A DNA stretch of 42,097 bases from Pseudonocardiaceae bacterium (GTDB lineage Bacteria; Actinomycetota; Actinomycetes; Mycobacteriales; Pseudonocardiaceae). Of this stretch, positions 20,280-28,814 are shown in pieces (position 1 is the first letter of the stretch; each line of letters begins with the position of its first letter). Both the position numbers and the translations under genes were made by a program. A model generated the notes under the pieces. That model was not told the origin of the DNA. It worked only from the letters and a program-made list of their open reading frames with translations, and searched no databases. Location of the stretch: NCBI GenBank assembly GCA_025924655.1, contig JAICHZ010000002.1, forward strand, positions 1 through 42,097. The letters are read 5' to 3'.

Positions 20280-21257
20280 CTACTTGCCGGGATCAAGCGT
20301 GAAGACGATCTTGCCGGCGGTCTCGCCGTCGAGCATCGCCGCAAAGCCGTGCTCCGCCTCGGACATTGGCAGCTCGGTGCCGATCTGCGGGCGCAGTCCG
20401 GTGATGTCCAGGAACGCCAACAGGTCGCGCAGTTCGTCTCGGGTGCCCATGGTGGAGCCCACCATTCGCAGCTGCAGGAAAAACAGCCGCTGCAGTTCGG
20501 CGCGGTCGGCGTCGCCGCTGGTGGCGCCGCTGCAGACGATGATGCCTCCCGGTTTGAGTGACTTCGCTGAATGTGACCAGGTGGCCTTGCCGACCGTCTC
20601 GAACACTGCATCCACCCGTTCGGGCAGTCGGGCGCCGGGCTCGAACGCCTGGTGCGCGCCCAGCGAGTGGGCCAGCGCGCGCTTTGCCTCAGTGCGCCCG
20701 GTCACCCAGACGCGCATCCCAGCAGCTCTGCCGAGCTGCACCAGGGCAGTGGACACCCCGCCGGAGGCGCCTTGCACGAGCATGGTCTGGCCGGGCCGCA
20801 ATCCCGATTTCACGAATAGCATCCGGTAGGCGGTGAGCCACGCAGTGCCCATGCAAGCTGCTTCGGGAAAGGTCAACGACGCCGGCTTGGGCACCACATT
20901 GCGCGTGGGCACCACGACGGTGTCAGCGAAGGTGCCCGGCAGCTTCTCGGTGAGCAGTGTGCGGCGTGGATCCAGGGTCTCGTCGCCGATCCAGCCAGGA
21001 CTGGTCACCACCGGATAGATCACCACCTCCGCGCCGTCGGCCAGCACACCAGCGCCGTCGCATCCCAGAATCATCGGGAATTGGTCGCGTTTGATACCCA
21101 CTCCGCGCAGCGTCCACAGGTCGTGCATATTCAGGCTGGCTGCCATGACGGTGACCGCCGCGGCGCCCGGTGGCACTTCTGGGTCGGGACGGTCTCCCAT
21201 CCGCAGCGAGGCCAGCGGGTTTTCCTGATTCGGCTCAGCAGCATAGATGGCGAACAT
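20280..21257 (-). CDS. Zinc-binding alcohol dehydrogenase family (MDR) oxidoreductase
   Basis: MFAIYAAEPNQENPLASL; DQFPMILGCDGAGVLADG; MLVQGASGGVSTALVQLGRAAGMRVWVTGRTEAKRALAHSLGAHQAF. Confidence 0.88.
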   Translation of the reverse strand: MFAIYAAEPNQENPLASLRMGDRPDPEVPPGAAAVTVMAASLNMHDLWTLRGVGIKRDQFPMILGCDGAGVLADGAEVVIYPVVTSPGWIGDETLDPRRTLLTEKLPGTFADTVVVPTRNVVPKPASLTFPEAACMGTAWLTAYRMLFVKSGLRPGQTMLVQGASGGVSTALVQLGRAAGMRVWVTGRTEAKRALAHSLGAHQAFEPGARLPERVDAVFETVGKATWSHSAKSLKPGGIIVCSGATSGDADRAELQRLFFLQLRMVGSTMGTRDELRDLLAFLDITGLRPQIGTELPMSEAEHGFAAMLDGETAGKIVFTLDPGK

Positions 21258-21316
21258 GATCCCAAATGTAGTGCCGCCCACCCGGTCGTACGCCGCAGGC
21301 GGGCTATCCTGCGGGT

Positions 21317-21523
21317 GTGCTCGAGGTGCTCCAATGGTGGGACGGCGTGGAGCTGTGGCTCACCCAGCTCGGGCTCGCGCTGCAGGTGGCCCTGTTGATG
21401 CTGGTGTTACTGCCAGCCGTTTGGTGGGCGGCCCGGGTGCTTGATCGGGCTGTTGGTGTGGTCTTCGAACGGCTCGGGCACTGCTACACCGTGGACGCGG
21501 AGGATGCGCAGGAGCCTCGATGA
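21317..21523 (+). CDS. Small membrane protein, hypothetical
   Basis: 68 aa with one strong hydrophobic segment; ATGA overlap with next gene. Confidence 0.6.
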   Translation: MLEVLQWWDGVELWLTQLGLALQVALLMLVLLPAVWWAARVLDRAVGVVFERLGHCYTVDAEDAQEPR

Positions 21524-21948
21524 GCTCCCACCGGCGGGTCAGCGCCGCGCTGATCGGGCTGCTGGTATTGGTGGTCGTCGGCTGGGTGGGGCGTCACGCG
21601 CTGACCGACCCCGCTGCTGGGTCGCCCAGCAGTAACCGGCCCGCGGCGGTCGCCTCGGCGGCTGGCCTGCCGGTACAAGGTCTGTCGCAGTTACCGCCGC
21701 AGGTCGGGCAGGAGTGGCAGCTGCTCCAGCACGGTGGCCCGTTCCGGTACCGGCAGGACGGGGTGGTCTTCGGTAACCGGGAGAAGCACTTGCCGCCACG
21801 GCGGTCCGGCTATTACCACGAGTACACCGTCCCGACGCCGGGAGCGCATGACCGGGGCGCCCGGCGCCTGATCACCGGCGGTGCGGCCGAGCTGTACTAC
21901 ACCGGCGACCACTACGTGTCGTTCGTCGTGGTCGATCCGCAGCGGTGA
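21520..21948 (+). CDS. Secreted/membrane-anchored guanyl-specific ribonuclease (RNase Sa/barnase type)
   Basis: N-terminal TM LIGLLVLVVVGWVG; GPFRYRQDGVVFGNREKHLPPRRSGYYHEYTVPTPGAHDRGARRLITGGAAELYYTGDHYVSFVVVD. Confidence 0.88.
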   Translation: MSSHRRVSAALIGLLVLVVVGWVGRHALTDPAAGSPSSNRPAAVASAAGLPVQGLSQLPPQVGQEWQLLQHGGPFRYRQDGVVFGNREKHLPPRRSGYYHEYTVPTPGAHDRGARRLITGGAAELYYTGDHYVSFVVVDPQR

Positions 21949-22292
21949 GGCGGATGCTGCGCTATGTCCCCGATGCCGCTCGTGCGCTGGAGCAGGCCCG
22001 CGCACGGGGAGCGCTGGTGCACCTGCTGGGCCCGGTGACGAGTAAGGCGCAGGCGCTTGACGCGATCGGCACCGCGTTGAATTTCCCAGCCTGGTACGGC
22101 CGCAATCTCGATGCCCTGCACGACTGCCTCACTGACTTATCCTGGCAGCCCACCGGTGAGCACGTGCTGATCTGGACCGGCCACCGCCAGCTCGAAACCG
22201 CAGACCCTGACGGCTACCGCGCCATCCTAGAAGTACTAGACGAGACAACCAACCCGAACCGCCCCCTGTCATTCCTACTCGCAGATACCTGA
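21945..22292 (+). CDS. Barstar family ribonuclease inhibitor
   Basis: KAQALDAIGTALNFPAWYGRNLDALHDCLTDL; ATG/stop overlap with RNase gene. Confidence 0.9.
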   Translation: MRRMLRYVPDAARALEQARARGALVHLLGPVTSKAQALDAIGTALNFPAWYGRNLDALHDCLTDLSWQPTGEHVLIWTGHRQLETADPDGYRAILEVLDETTNPNRPLSFLLADT

Positions 22293-22299
22293 CCCACTT

Positions 22300-22360
22300 G
22301 CCATTCGGAGCCGGATAGCAGTTTTCGGCGCCGTGGAGCCGCTATTCGGCTCCGAATGGC
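22300..22360. repeat. 61-bp palindrome between convergent genes (possible bidirectional terminator)
   Basis: GCCATTCGGAGCCGGATAGC ... GCTATTCGGCTCCGAATGGC, 20-bp arms with one mismatch; GTTTT follows each arm on the + strand. Confidence 0.65.
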
Positions 22361-22373
22361 GGTTTTGGGCGGC

Positions 22374-23105
22374 CTACCAGGACGGTGGACGCTTTTCGGT
22401 GAAGGCGCGGATGCCTTCTTGGGCTTCGGCTGACTGGAAGCGGGATAGGGACAGTTCGAGCATCGTTGTGAAATCCCACGTCGTCGACGCGTGCAGCAGC
22501 TGTTTGGTCAGGGTCAGCGCCTCGGGTGCACCCTTGATGAGCATTCCGGTATAGCGGTCCACTTCGGCGTCGAGCTGATCAGCGGGTACCGCGCTGTTGA
22601 GCAGGCCGATCGCGGCTGCCCGGGTAGCGTCGAAGGTCTCGCCGGTGAGAAGCAGTTCGTGCGCCGAGTGCGGCAGCAGCCGGGGCAGCACGGTCACCGA
22701 GATCACCGCGGGCACTACACCAAGACGCACCTCAGTGAACGCGAACGTGGCGCGGTCGACGGCGACGGCGATATCGGCGGCCGCGACCAGACCGATCCCG
22801 CCAGCGCGGGCGTGCCCGGCGAGCCTGGCGACGACCGGTTTCGGGTGTGTACAGATCCGCTCCAGGATGCCGGGGAGTTCCCTGACCGCGTCCGGCGGCT
22901 CGGTGAGATCCATCCCGGCGCAGAACACCGGGCCGGTGTGATCAAGTACTACCACCCGCACTGATCCGTTACCGGCGCTGCGATCGAGCGCGTCCGACAG
23001 CTGGGCGCGCAGCGGTGCGGAGAGGGCGTTGCGGTTAGCGGGGGAGTCCAGCGTGATGGTGGCGATCCCGGACTGCACGGCCAGGCGCACCAGCTCGGCG
23101 GTCAT
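22374..23105 (-). CDS. Enoyl-CoA hydratase/isomerase family protein
   Basis: GIATITLDSPANRNALSAPLRAQLSDAL; PVFCAGMDLTEP; PKPVVARLAGHARAGGIGLVAAADIAVA. Confidence 0.93.
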   Translation of the reverse strand: MTAELVRLAVQSGIATITLDSPANRNALSAPLRAQLSDALDRSAGNGSVRVVVLDHTGPVFCAGMDLTEPPDAVRELPGILERICTHPKPVVARLAGHARAGGIGLVAAADIAVAVDRATFAFTEVRLGVVPAVISVTVLPRLLPHSAHELLLTGETFDATRAAAIGLLNSAVPADQLDAEVDRYTGMLIKGAPEALTLTKQLLHASTTWDFTTMLELSLSRFQSAEAQEGIRAFTEKRPPSW

Positions 23106-23426
23106 GCGCCTGACGGTAGACGCTAACAACGGATCACCTGCTGCCCGATCCGTGTCAGTACCGTGCCGTGAAGGGACCTCGACACGCCGTCAACTGTCAC
23201 TCTGGCGACGACCTACGTGCACATCACCGACGCCGGGGCTGGTGCCGTGCGGTCGCTTGGCATCGTCAGGCCGCCCGGGAATCCGGTGACCTGCTAGCGA
23301 TGACCCTCGGCAAGGGCACTCAACACCGTCCCGACGCGGGGCCGTCCGATGACTTACCGGGCTACGGTGTAATTACCTCGATCATGTTGCGCGACGCCTA
23401 GATTCCCCGCGCGTGTTCCGAGTGTT

Positions 23427-23442
23427 TCGAACCTGTGTTCGA
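23427..23442. promoter_or_regulatory. LexA binding site (SOS box)
   Basis: TCGAACCTGTGTTCGA, exact match to the actinobacterial palindrome TCGAAC-N4-GTTCGA; directly followed by TATAGT (23443-23448) as a plausible -10. Confidence 0.88.
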
Positions 23443-23479
23443 TATAGTGAATCGAGGCGATCGTGGGTGGGAGGTCGGT

Positions 23480-24418
23480 GTGACCATCATTGCTACCTCT
23501 AAGCTGCGCCGGATGCCGCCGTGGGACGAACAGGAGCGCGCGACGCTAGTCGCCCTGCTGCAGGAACGGCCGGAGGCCGCGTCATGGCCACAGGTCGCTG
23601 CCGAGATCATGGAAGCGGGCAGCGCGGGGTCAGTGTGGGACGCTGCCCACGCGCAGTCGTTATTCGACGCCGAGACCCCCGATCTGATCACCGAGGCAGC
23701 TCGGCACATTACCGATTGGCGGCGCGCTGGGCTGGGCGTGCATACCTTTCGCGATGTGTCATATCCGGCGCAGCTGCGGGAGATCCACCAGGTGCCGCCA
23801 GTTCTCTTCAGCCGGGGTGCCCTTCGCCCCGGCGAGCTGGCGGTGTCAGTGGTCGGTTCCAGGGAGGCCTCCGATCAAAGCCTGGACTGGGCGTTCGCGG
23901 TGTCGACAGCACTGGTGTCCGTCGGAGTCACCGTCGTCTCCGGCTTGGCGACAGGCATCGACACCGCCGCTCATACCGCGACGCTGGACGCCGGAGGTCG
24001 GACAGTCGCGGTGATCGGCACCGGGATCAACCGTGCCTATCCGGCCGCGAACCGGGAACTGCAGGAGCGCATTGCGTGCGAGGGCCTTGTGCTGTCCCAG
24101 TTTTGGCCCGATGCCCCGGCGACTAAGAAGTCATTCCCGCTGCGCAATGCGACGATGAGTGGTTACGGTCGAGCCACGATCGTCGTCGAGGCGGGAGAGA
24201 CCAGCGGTGCTCGGATCCAGGCGCGGGTGGGTGTGGAGCACGGCAGGCCGGTGATCCTGCGCGACTGCGTGGTGCGGGACAATGAGTGGGCCAGAGCGCT
24301 GCAGTACCGGCCGGGGGTGCACGTCGTAACTAGCGTGGACGAGGTGCTGAACGTCGTCGCCGTGCTGCGTCCCAATCTCGATGACGTCCTGACGGGCGTG
24401 CTCACCGTCGACCAGTGA
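23480..24418 (+). CDS. DprA/Smf-like (SLOG) DNA-processing protein, divergent paralog
   Basis: GTG at 23480 with upstream GGGAGG. VSVVGSREASDQSLDWAFAVSTALVSVGVTVVSGLATGIDTAAHTATLDAGGRTVAVIGTGINRAYPAANRELQERI..FPLRNATMSGYGRATIVVEAGETSGARIQARVGVEHGRPVIL. Confidence 0.9.
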   Translation: MTIIATSKLRRMPPWDEQERATLVALLQERPEAASWPQVAAEIMEAGSAGSVWDAAHAQSLFDAETPDLITEAARHITDWRRAGLGVHTFRDVSYPAQLREIHQVPPVLFSRGALRPGELAVSVVGSREASDQSLDWAFAVSTALVSVGVTVVSGLATGIDTAAHTATLDAGGRTVAVIGTGINRAYPAANRELQERIACEGLVLSQFWPDAPATKKSFPLRNATMSGYGRATIVVEAGETSGARIQARVGVEHGRPVILRDCVVRDNEWARALQYRPGVHVVTSVDEVLNVVAVLRPNLDDVLTGVLTVDQ

Positions 24419-25209
24419 GCCTCGGGGGCCGTCTTCTCGCCACCGGTAGGACGACAATCACTGAGCGGTTGGTGGCGGAGGCCAGCGGCTACCTTCGCAA
24501 CGTGGTGCACGAGTCCTACATGACCTGTGCAGTGTGCGCGACACCGATCAAATCCACTTTCGACCTGTGCCTGCGCTGCCGACGTGACCAGCATGAGTTC
24601 GGCGACGACCTTGCGGACCTGGTCGTCCCACTTTGCTACGGCATTCGGGGACGGCAGTCCGGGTATTTGATGCACAGCTATAAGGACCTCGAAGCGCCTG
24701 CCAAACACAACCAGACCCTGCTTAGCATGCTGCTGCTAGCTGCTCTGGAATGCCATGGCGGCTGCATCGAGCACCGACTCGGCCGCAACGTCGATGCTTG
24801 GACGTTCGTGCCGTCCGTTCGGAGCGATCGGACCGGTGAGCATCCGCTGCATGTGGTGGCGAAGCGCGCAGCAGGGGTGGCGCTACCCGAGATCGAGCTC
24901 ATGGCCGCTGAACATTTGGACCCACAGCAGCGTACAACCCGAGCCGACCGGTTTATCCTCGCCGCGAACAGCGACGTCCGAGATCGTCACATCTTGCTTT
25001 TCGAGGATACTTGGACAAGTGGCGGGAACGCCCAATCCGCAGCCCTAACGCTTCGTCGCGGGGACGCGGCGAGCGTCACGATCCTGGCACTCGCGCGATG
25101 GCTGAAGCCGGAGGAGCCACCCACCGGTGAATTCGTGTCGAGCCGGCTCACCGAGGATTACGACCCGCTCGTGTGCCCGGTGAGCGGCCAGCATTGCAGC
25201 GGCGACTAA
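24415..25209 (+). CDS. Zinc-ribbon phosphoribosyltransferase, ComF-like
   Basis: CAVCATPIKSTFDLCLRC (CxxC-x10-CxxC) and PRPP-loop-like RHILLFEDTWTSGGNAQSAALTLRR; 4-bp overlap with dprA-like gene. Confidence 0.85.
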   Translation: MSLGGRLLATGRTTITERLVAEASGYLRNVVHESYMTCAVCATPIKSTFDLCLRCRRDQHEFGDDLADLVVPLCYGIRGRQSGYLMHSYKDLEAPAKHNQTLLSMLLLAALECHGGCIEHRLGRNVDAWTFVPSVRSDRTGEHPLHVVAKRAAGVALPEIELMAAEHLDPQQRTTRADRFILAANSDVRDRHILLFEDTWTSGGNAQSAALTLRRGDAASVTILALARWLKPEEPPTGEFVSSRLTEDYDPLVCPVSGQHCSGD

Positions 25210-25277
25210 GCGGGCGGATGGTGACCTATCGATGCGCCCGGCCACTGAAGACACGCCTTGACCGTAGTCACGTTATA

Positions 25278-26048
25278 TCAAGCGGATAAACGTCTACCGC
25301 ACGACCATTCGGATCGCCACGCTACTGCACTCGCATGGGCCAGGCGTCCCTGGATGGTGGAGTCGTAGCGGTGCACGATGAGTTCAGCGACAGCGGCGTC
25401 GGCGCCCAGAGGGGCTGCGAGCCGCACGGTGTCACCGGCCTGCCGGACGACTTTGTCGGGGAGTAGGCCTGGAGCGAGGAACCACGACGCGACGGCGATG
25501 CGGTGGGCGCCGTGCGCCTGCAGCGTTGCGATGGCGTCGGAGACTGTGGGGCGAGCTGCGCAGGCGAAGGCGGGAGCCACCTGCCAACGGGTGTGCTGCG
25601 CGAGCCGCTGCGCCACGGCGACGACGGCGGCGTTGGGCTGGGCTCGTTGGGAACCGGCAGCGGCGAGCACGACGCCGAACTCCGAGTCGGCAGGGGATAC
25701 GCCGACCTCGGCCAGCCGGCGCAGCGCAACGGACTCCAGCCGTGCGTCGGGGCCCAGCACGTCGGCCACTGTGACGTCCAACTCCGGTCGGGCTGCCACG
25801 GCGCGCGCCACCGCACCGGGTAAGTCCACGTCAGCGTGGAAGGCGCGGCCCAGCAGCAGGGGGACCACCACCGCGCTGGACACCGTGGCGAGCACGGTCT
25901 CCAGCTTGGGTGCGCAGAGGTCCAGGAAGGCGAGCCGGACGTCGAGGTCGGGCCGTAGCCACCGCACCCGATCCACCAGGGAAGAGATCGTGGCGGCCGA
26001 TCGCGGATCACGGCTGCCGTGGGCCACCGCCACCAAAGCCGGCCTCAC
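25278..26048 (-). CDS. Sirohydrochlorin chelatase (CbiX/SirB family)
   Basis: PALVAVAHGSRDPRSAATISSLVDRVR; VVVPLLLGRAFHADVDLPG; in cys operon. Confidence 0.88.
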   Translation of the reverse strand: MRPALVAVAHGSRDPRSAATISSLVDRVRWLRPDLDVRLAFLDLCAPKLETVLATVSSAVVVPLLLGRAFHADVDLPGAVARAVAARPELDVTVADVLGPDARLESVALRRLAEVGVSPADSEFGVVLAAAGSQRAQPNAAVVAVAQRLAQHTRWQVAPAFACAARPTVSDAIATLQAHGAHRIAVASWFLAPGLLPDKVVRQAGDTVRLAAPLGADAAVAELIVHRYDSTIQGRLAHASAVAWRSEWSCGRRLSA

Positions 26049-27304
26049 GCGGCGTTCCGGGAGCCGACCAGCCCGGCGGCCAGCGTGTTGCCGTCAGTGG
26101 CGTCGATGACCAGGAAGCCACCGGTATGCCGGTCGGTGGCGTAGGAGTCCACGGCCAGCGGCTCAGCGAGACGGATCAGCGCGCCGCCGATCTCGTTGAG
26201 CTCCAAGGCGTCCGGTGGCTCGGTGTGGTGCAGGGTGTGCAGATCCAGCCGCCCGGTCAGTGCGGTGACGATCGCCCGGACAGTGCGAGTGCCGTGCTTG
26301 ACCAGCACCCGCGCCCCCGGTCGCAACGGACGGTCGGCCAGCCAGCACAGATCCGCGGAAAGCTCCGTGACCACCCGCGGTGCCTGCTCCGGACGGGCCA
26401 GGACCTCGCCGCGCCCGGCGTCGATCTCGTCGGCGAGCAGCACAGTGACCGACTGCCCGGCGATGGCCCGCAGCACCGGACCGTCGGGGGTGTCGATGCC
26501 GGTGACGGTGGAGCGCCCCCCGGAGGGCAGCGCGATGACGTCATCGCCGACCGCGAGGACCCCGGAGGCGATCTGGCCGGCCAACCCCCGGTAATCGGGG
26601 TGCTCCGCGGTGCGGGGCCGCAACACCAGCTGCACCGGGAAGCGCATCGGCTCGGCCACCGCCTCCCGCCCGGTGGGTACCGTCTCCAGATGTTCCAGCA
26701 GCGTCGGGCCCCGATACCACGGGGTTCGCGCGCTGCGGGTCGCGACGTTGTCGCCGTGCAGCGCCGACACTGGCACGGTCACCACGTCCGGCACCCCCAA
26801 CGAACGAGCCACCGCCGCGAACTCCGACTCGATACAGCGAAAGATCGGCTCGTCGAAGTCCACCAGGTCCATCTTGTTCACCGCCAGCATCACGTGCGGC
26901 ACCCGCAGGAACGCCATCACGGCGAGGTGGCGCCGGGTCTGCTCGACCAGGCCGTTGCGCGCGTCGACCAGCACCACGGCGAGCTCCGCGGTCGACGCCC
27001 CGGTGACGGTGTTGCGGGTGTACTGCACGTGGCCAGGGCAGTCGGCCAGCACGAACTTGCGGGTGGGCGTGGCGAAGTAGCGGTAAGCGACGTCGATGGT
27101 GATGCCCTGCTCCCGCTCAGCCCGCAGCCCGTCGGTGAGCAAAGCAAGATCCAGCTCCACGCCGCCCCGAGCCCGGGTCGCCCGATCCACCGCGGCCAGC
27201 TGGTCGGACAGAATCGACTGGGTGTCCTGCAGCAACCGCCCGACCAGCGTGGACTTACCGTCGTCAACGGAGCCGGCGGTGGTCAGCCGCAACAGACCAG
27301 CCAT
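26045..27304 (-). CDS. cysN: Sulfate adenylyltransferase subunit 1 (GTPase)
   Basis: LLRLTTAGSVDDGKSTLVGRLLQDTQSILSDQL; EREQGITIDVAYRYFATPTRKFVLADCPGHVQYTRNTVTGAS. Confidence 0.95.
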   Translation of the reverse strand: MAGLLRLTTAGSVDDGKSTLVGRLLQDTQSILSDQLAAVDRATRARGGVELDLALLTDGLRAEREQGITIDVAYRYFATPTRKFVLADCPGHVQYTRNTVTGASTAELAVVLVDARNGLVEQTRRHLAVMAFLRVPHVMLAVNKMDLVDFDEPIFRCIESEFAAVARSLGVPDVVTVPVSALHGDNVATRSARTPWYRGPTLLEHLETVPTGREAVAEPMRFPVQLVLRPRTAEHPDYRGLAGQIASGVLAVGDDVIALPSGGRSTVTGIDTPDGPVLRAIAGQSVTVLLADEIDAGRGEVLARPEQAPRVVTELSADLCWLADRPLRPGARVLVKHGTRTVRAIVTALTGRLDLHTLHHTEPPDALELNEIGGALIRLAEPLAVDSYATDRHTGGFLVIDATDGNTLAAGLVGSRNAA

Positions 27305-28281
27305 CAGAAGTAACCGTCGCGTTTGCGGTCTTCCATGGCGGCCTCGGACAGCCGGTCGTCGGCCCGGGTGGCGCCGCGCTCGGTGATCCGGCTGGTGGCC
27401 ACCTCGGTGAGCACCTCGTCGATGGTCACTGCGGTGGACTCCACCGCGCCGGTGCAGGAAGCGTCGCCCACGGTGCGGTACCGCACCGACTTGGTGACGA
27501 TCCGCTCGCCGTTGCGCGGGCCGCCCCACTCACCGGCGGTCAGCCACATCCCGTCGCGGGCGAACACCTCCCGCTGGTGTGCGTAGTAGATGTCCGGGAC
27601 CGGTACGTCGCGCCGCGCGATGTAGTGCCAGATGTCCAGTTCCGTCCAGTTGGACAGCGGGAACACCCGGACGTGCTCGCCGGCGGTGTGCCGGCCGTTG
27701 TAGAGACTCCACAGCTCGGGACGTTGCCGGCGGGGATCCCAGCCGCCGAAGGCGTCGCGCAGGCTAACGATGCGCTCCTTGGCCCGCGCCCGGTCCTCAT
27801 CGCGGCGGGCGCCGCCGAAGACAGCATCGAAGCGGTGCTCGTTGATGGTGTCCAGCAGCGGGACGGTCTGCAACGGGTTGCGGGTCCCGTCGGGGCGCTC
27901 GGTCAGCCGCCCGTCGTCGATCCAGTCCTGCACCGCCGCCACGTGCAACCGCAGCCCCAGCTCGGCGACCAGGCGGTCCCGGAAGGCGATCACCTCGGGA
28001 AAGTTGTGCCCGGTGTCGACGTGCAGCAGCGGGAACGGCAACGGCGCCGGCTGCAACGCGCGCAGCGCCAGGTGCAGCAGCACCGCGGAGTCCTTGCCCC
28101 CGGAGAACAGCAGCACCGGCCGGTCGAACTCGGCGACCACCTCCCGAATGATGTGCACCGCCTCGGACTCCAGCGCCGCCAGATGATCCACGGACGTGCC
28201 CCATTCAGCGGGCTCAGCGGGGTTATTCGGGTGCCGGTTACCCCGCTGAGCCCGCTGAATGCGTGTCAGGATTGCCGTCAC
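27304..28281 (-). CDS. cysD: Sulfate adenylyltransferase subunit 2
   Basis: LESEAVHIIREVVAEFDRPVLLFSGGKDSAVLLHLALRA; ends KRDGYF. Start GTG 28281 (overlaps cysC stop) or GTG 28191. Confidence 0.95.
   Translation of the reverse strand: MTAILTRIQRAQRGNRHPNNPAEPAEWGTSVDHLAALESEAVHIIREVVAEFDRPVLLFSGGKDSAVLLHLALRALQPAPLPFPLLHVDTGHNFPEVIAFRDRLVAELGLRLHVAAVQDWIDDGRLTERPDGTRNPLQTVPLLDTINEHRFDAVFGGARRDEDRARAKERIVSLRDAFGGWDPRRQRPELWSLYNGRHTAGEHVRVFPLSNWTELDIWHYIARRDVPVPDIYYAHQREVFARDGMWLTAGEWGGPRNGERIVTKSVRYRTVGDASCTGAVESTAVTIDEVLTEVATSRITERGATRADDRLSEAAMEDRKRDGYF
28202..28261. repeat. 60-bp palindromic element, copy 1 (within 5' end of cysD)
   Basis: CATTCAGCGGGCTCAGCGGGGT-n16-ACCCCGCTGAGCCCGCTGAATG, perfect 22-bp arms; related copy at 41600. 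Confidence 0.85.
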
Positions 28282-28814
28282 GTTATGCCCCTGTTGGTGA
28301 GTAGGTCGATTACCTGCTGTGCCGCGGCGGCGACGCGGGTGCCGGTGGTGTCTAGTCGCAGATCGGGTTTGTCGGGCTCCTCGTACGGGTCGTCCACGCC
28401 GGTCATCTCGGTCAGTTCACCGGCCGTGGCCCGGGCGTAAAGGCCTTTGACGTCGCGGCGGATGCACTCGGCCAGCGGGGTGGCCACGTGCACTTCGAGA
28501 TAACCAGTGCTGTGCGCGTCGTGGTGGACGCGTACCTCGTCGCGGGTGCCGGCGTACGGGGCGATGACCGGAACCAGGGCGACGACACCGTGCCGGGCGA
28601 GCAGCTCGGCCACGAACCCGACGCGCCGGACGTGGGTGTCCCGATCGTCCCGCGAGAAACCCAACCCGGCCGACAGGCCACGGCGCAGCTCGTCACCGTC
28701 GAGGACCTCGACCTCCCGACCGGCGGCGCGCAGCCGCTTGGCGACGGCGACGGCGATCGTGGTCTTGCCCGCGCCGGACAGGCCGGTCAGCCAGACGGTG
28801 GCGCCCCGGCTCAT
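28278..28814 (-). CDS. cysC: Adenylyl-sulfate kinase
   Basis: GATVWLTGLSGAGKTTIAVAVAKRLRAAGREVEVLDGDELRRGLSAGLGFSRDDRDTHVRRVGFVA; start ATG overlapping cysH stop. Confidence 0.95.
   Translation of the reverse strand: MSRGATVWLTGLSGAGKTTIAVAVAKRLRAAGREVEVLDGDELRRGLSAGLGFSRDDRDTHVRRVGFVAELLARHGVVALVPVIAPYAGTRDEVRVHHDAHSTGYLEVHVATPLAECIRRDVKGLYARATAGELTEMTGVDDPYEEPDKPDLRLDTTGTRVAAAAQQVIDLLTNRGIT

Noticed and set aside
23106-23420. ORFs in the gap before the dprA-like gene (e.g. 23168-23401)
   Set aside because: No recognisable domain; composition resembles noncoding or remnant sequence.
25910-27313. 467-aa plus-strand ORF
   Set aside because: Antisense to cysN with no recognisable domains; high-GC shadow ORF.
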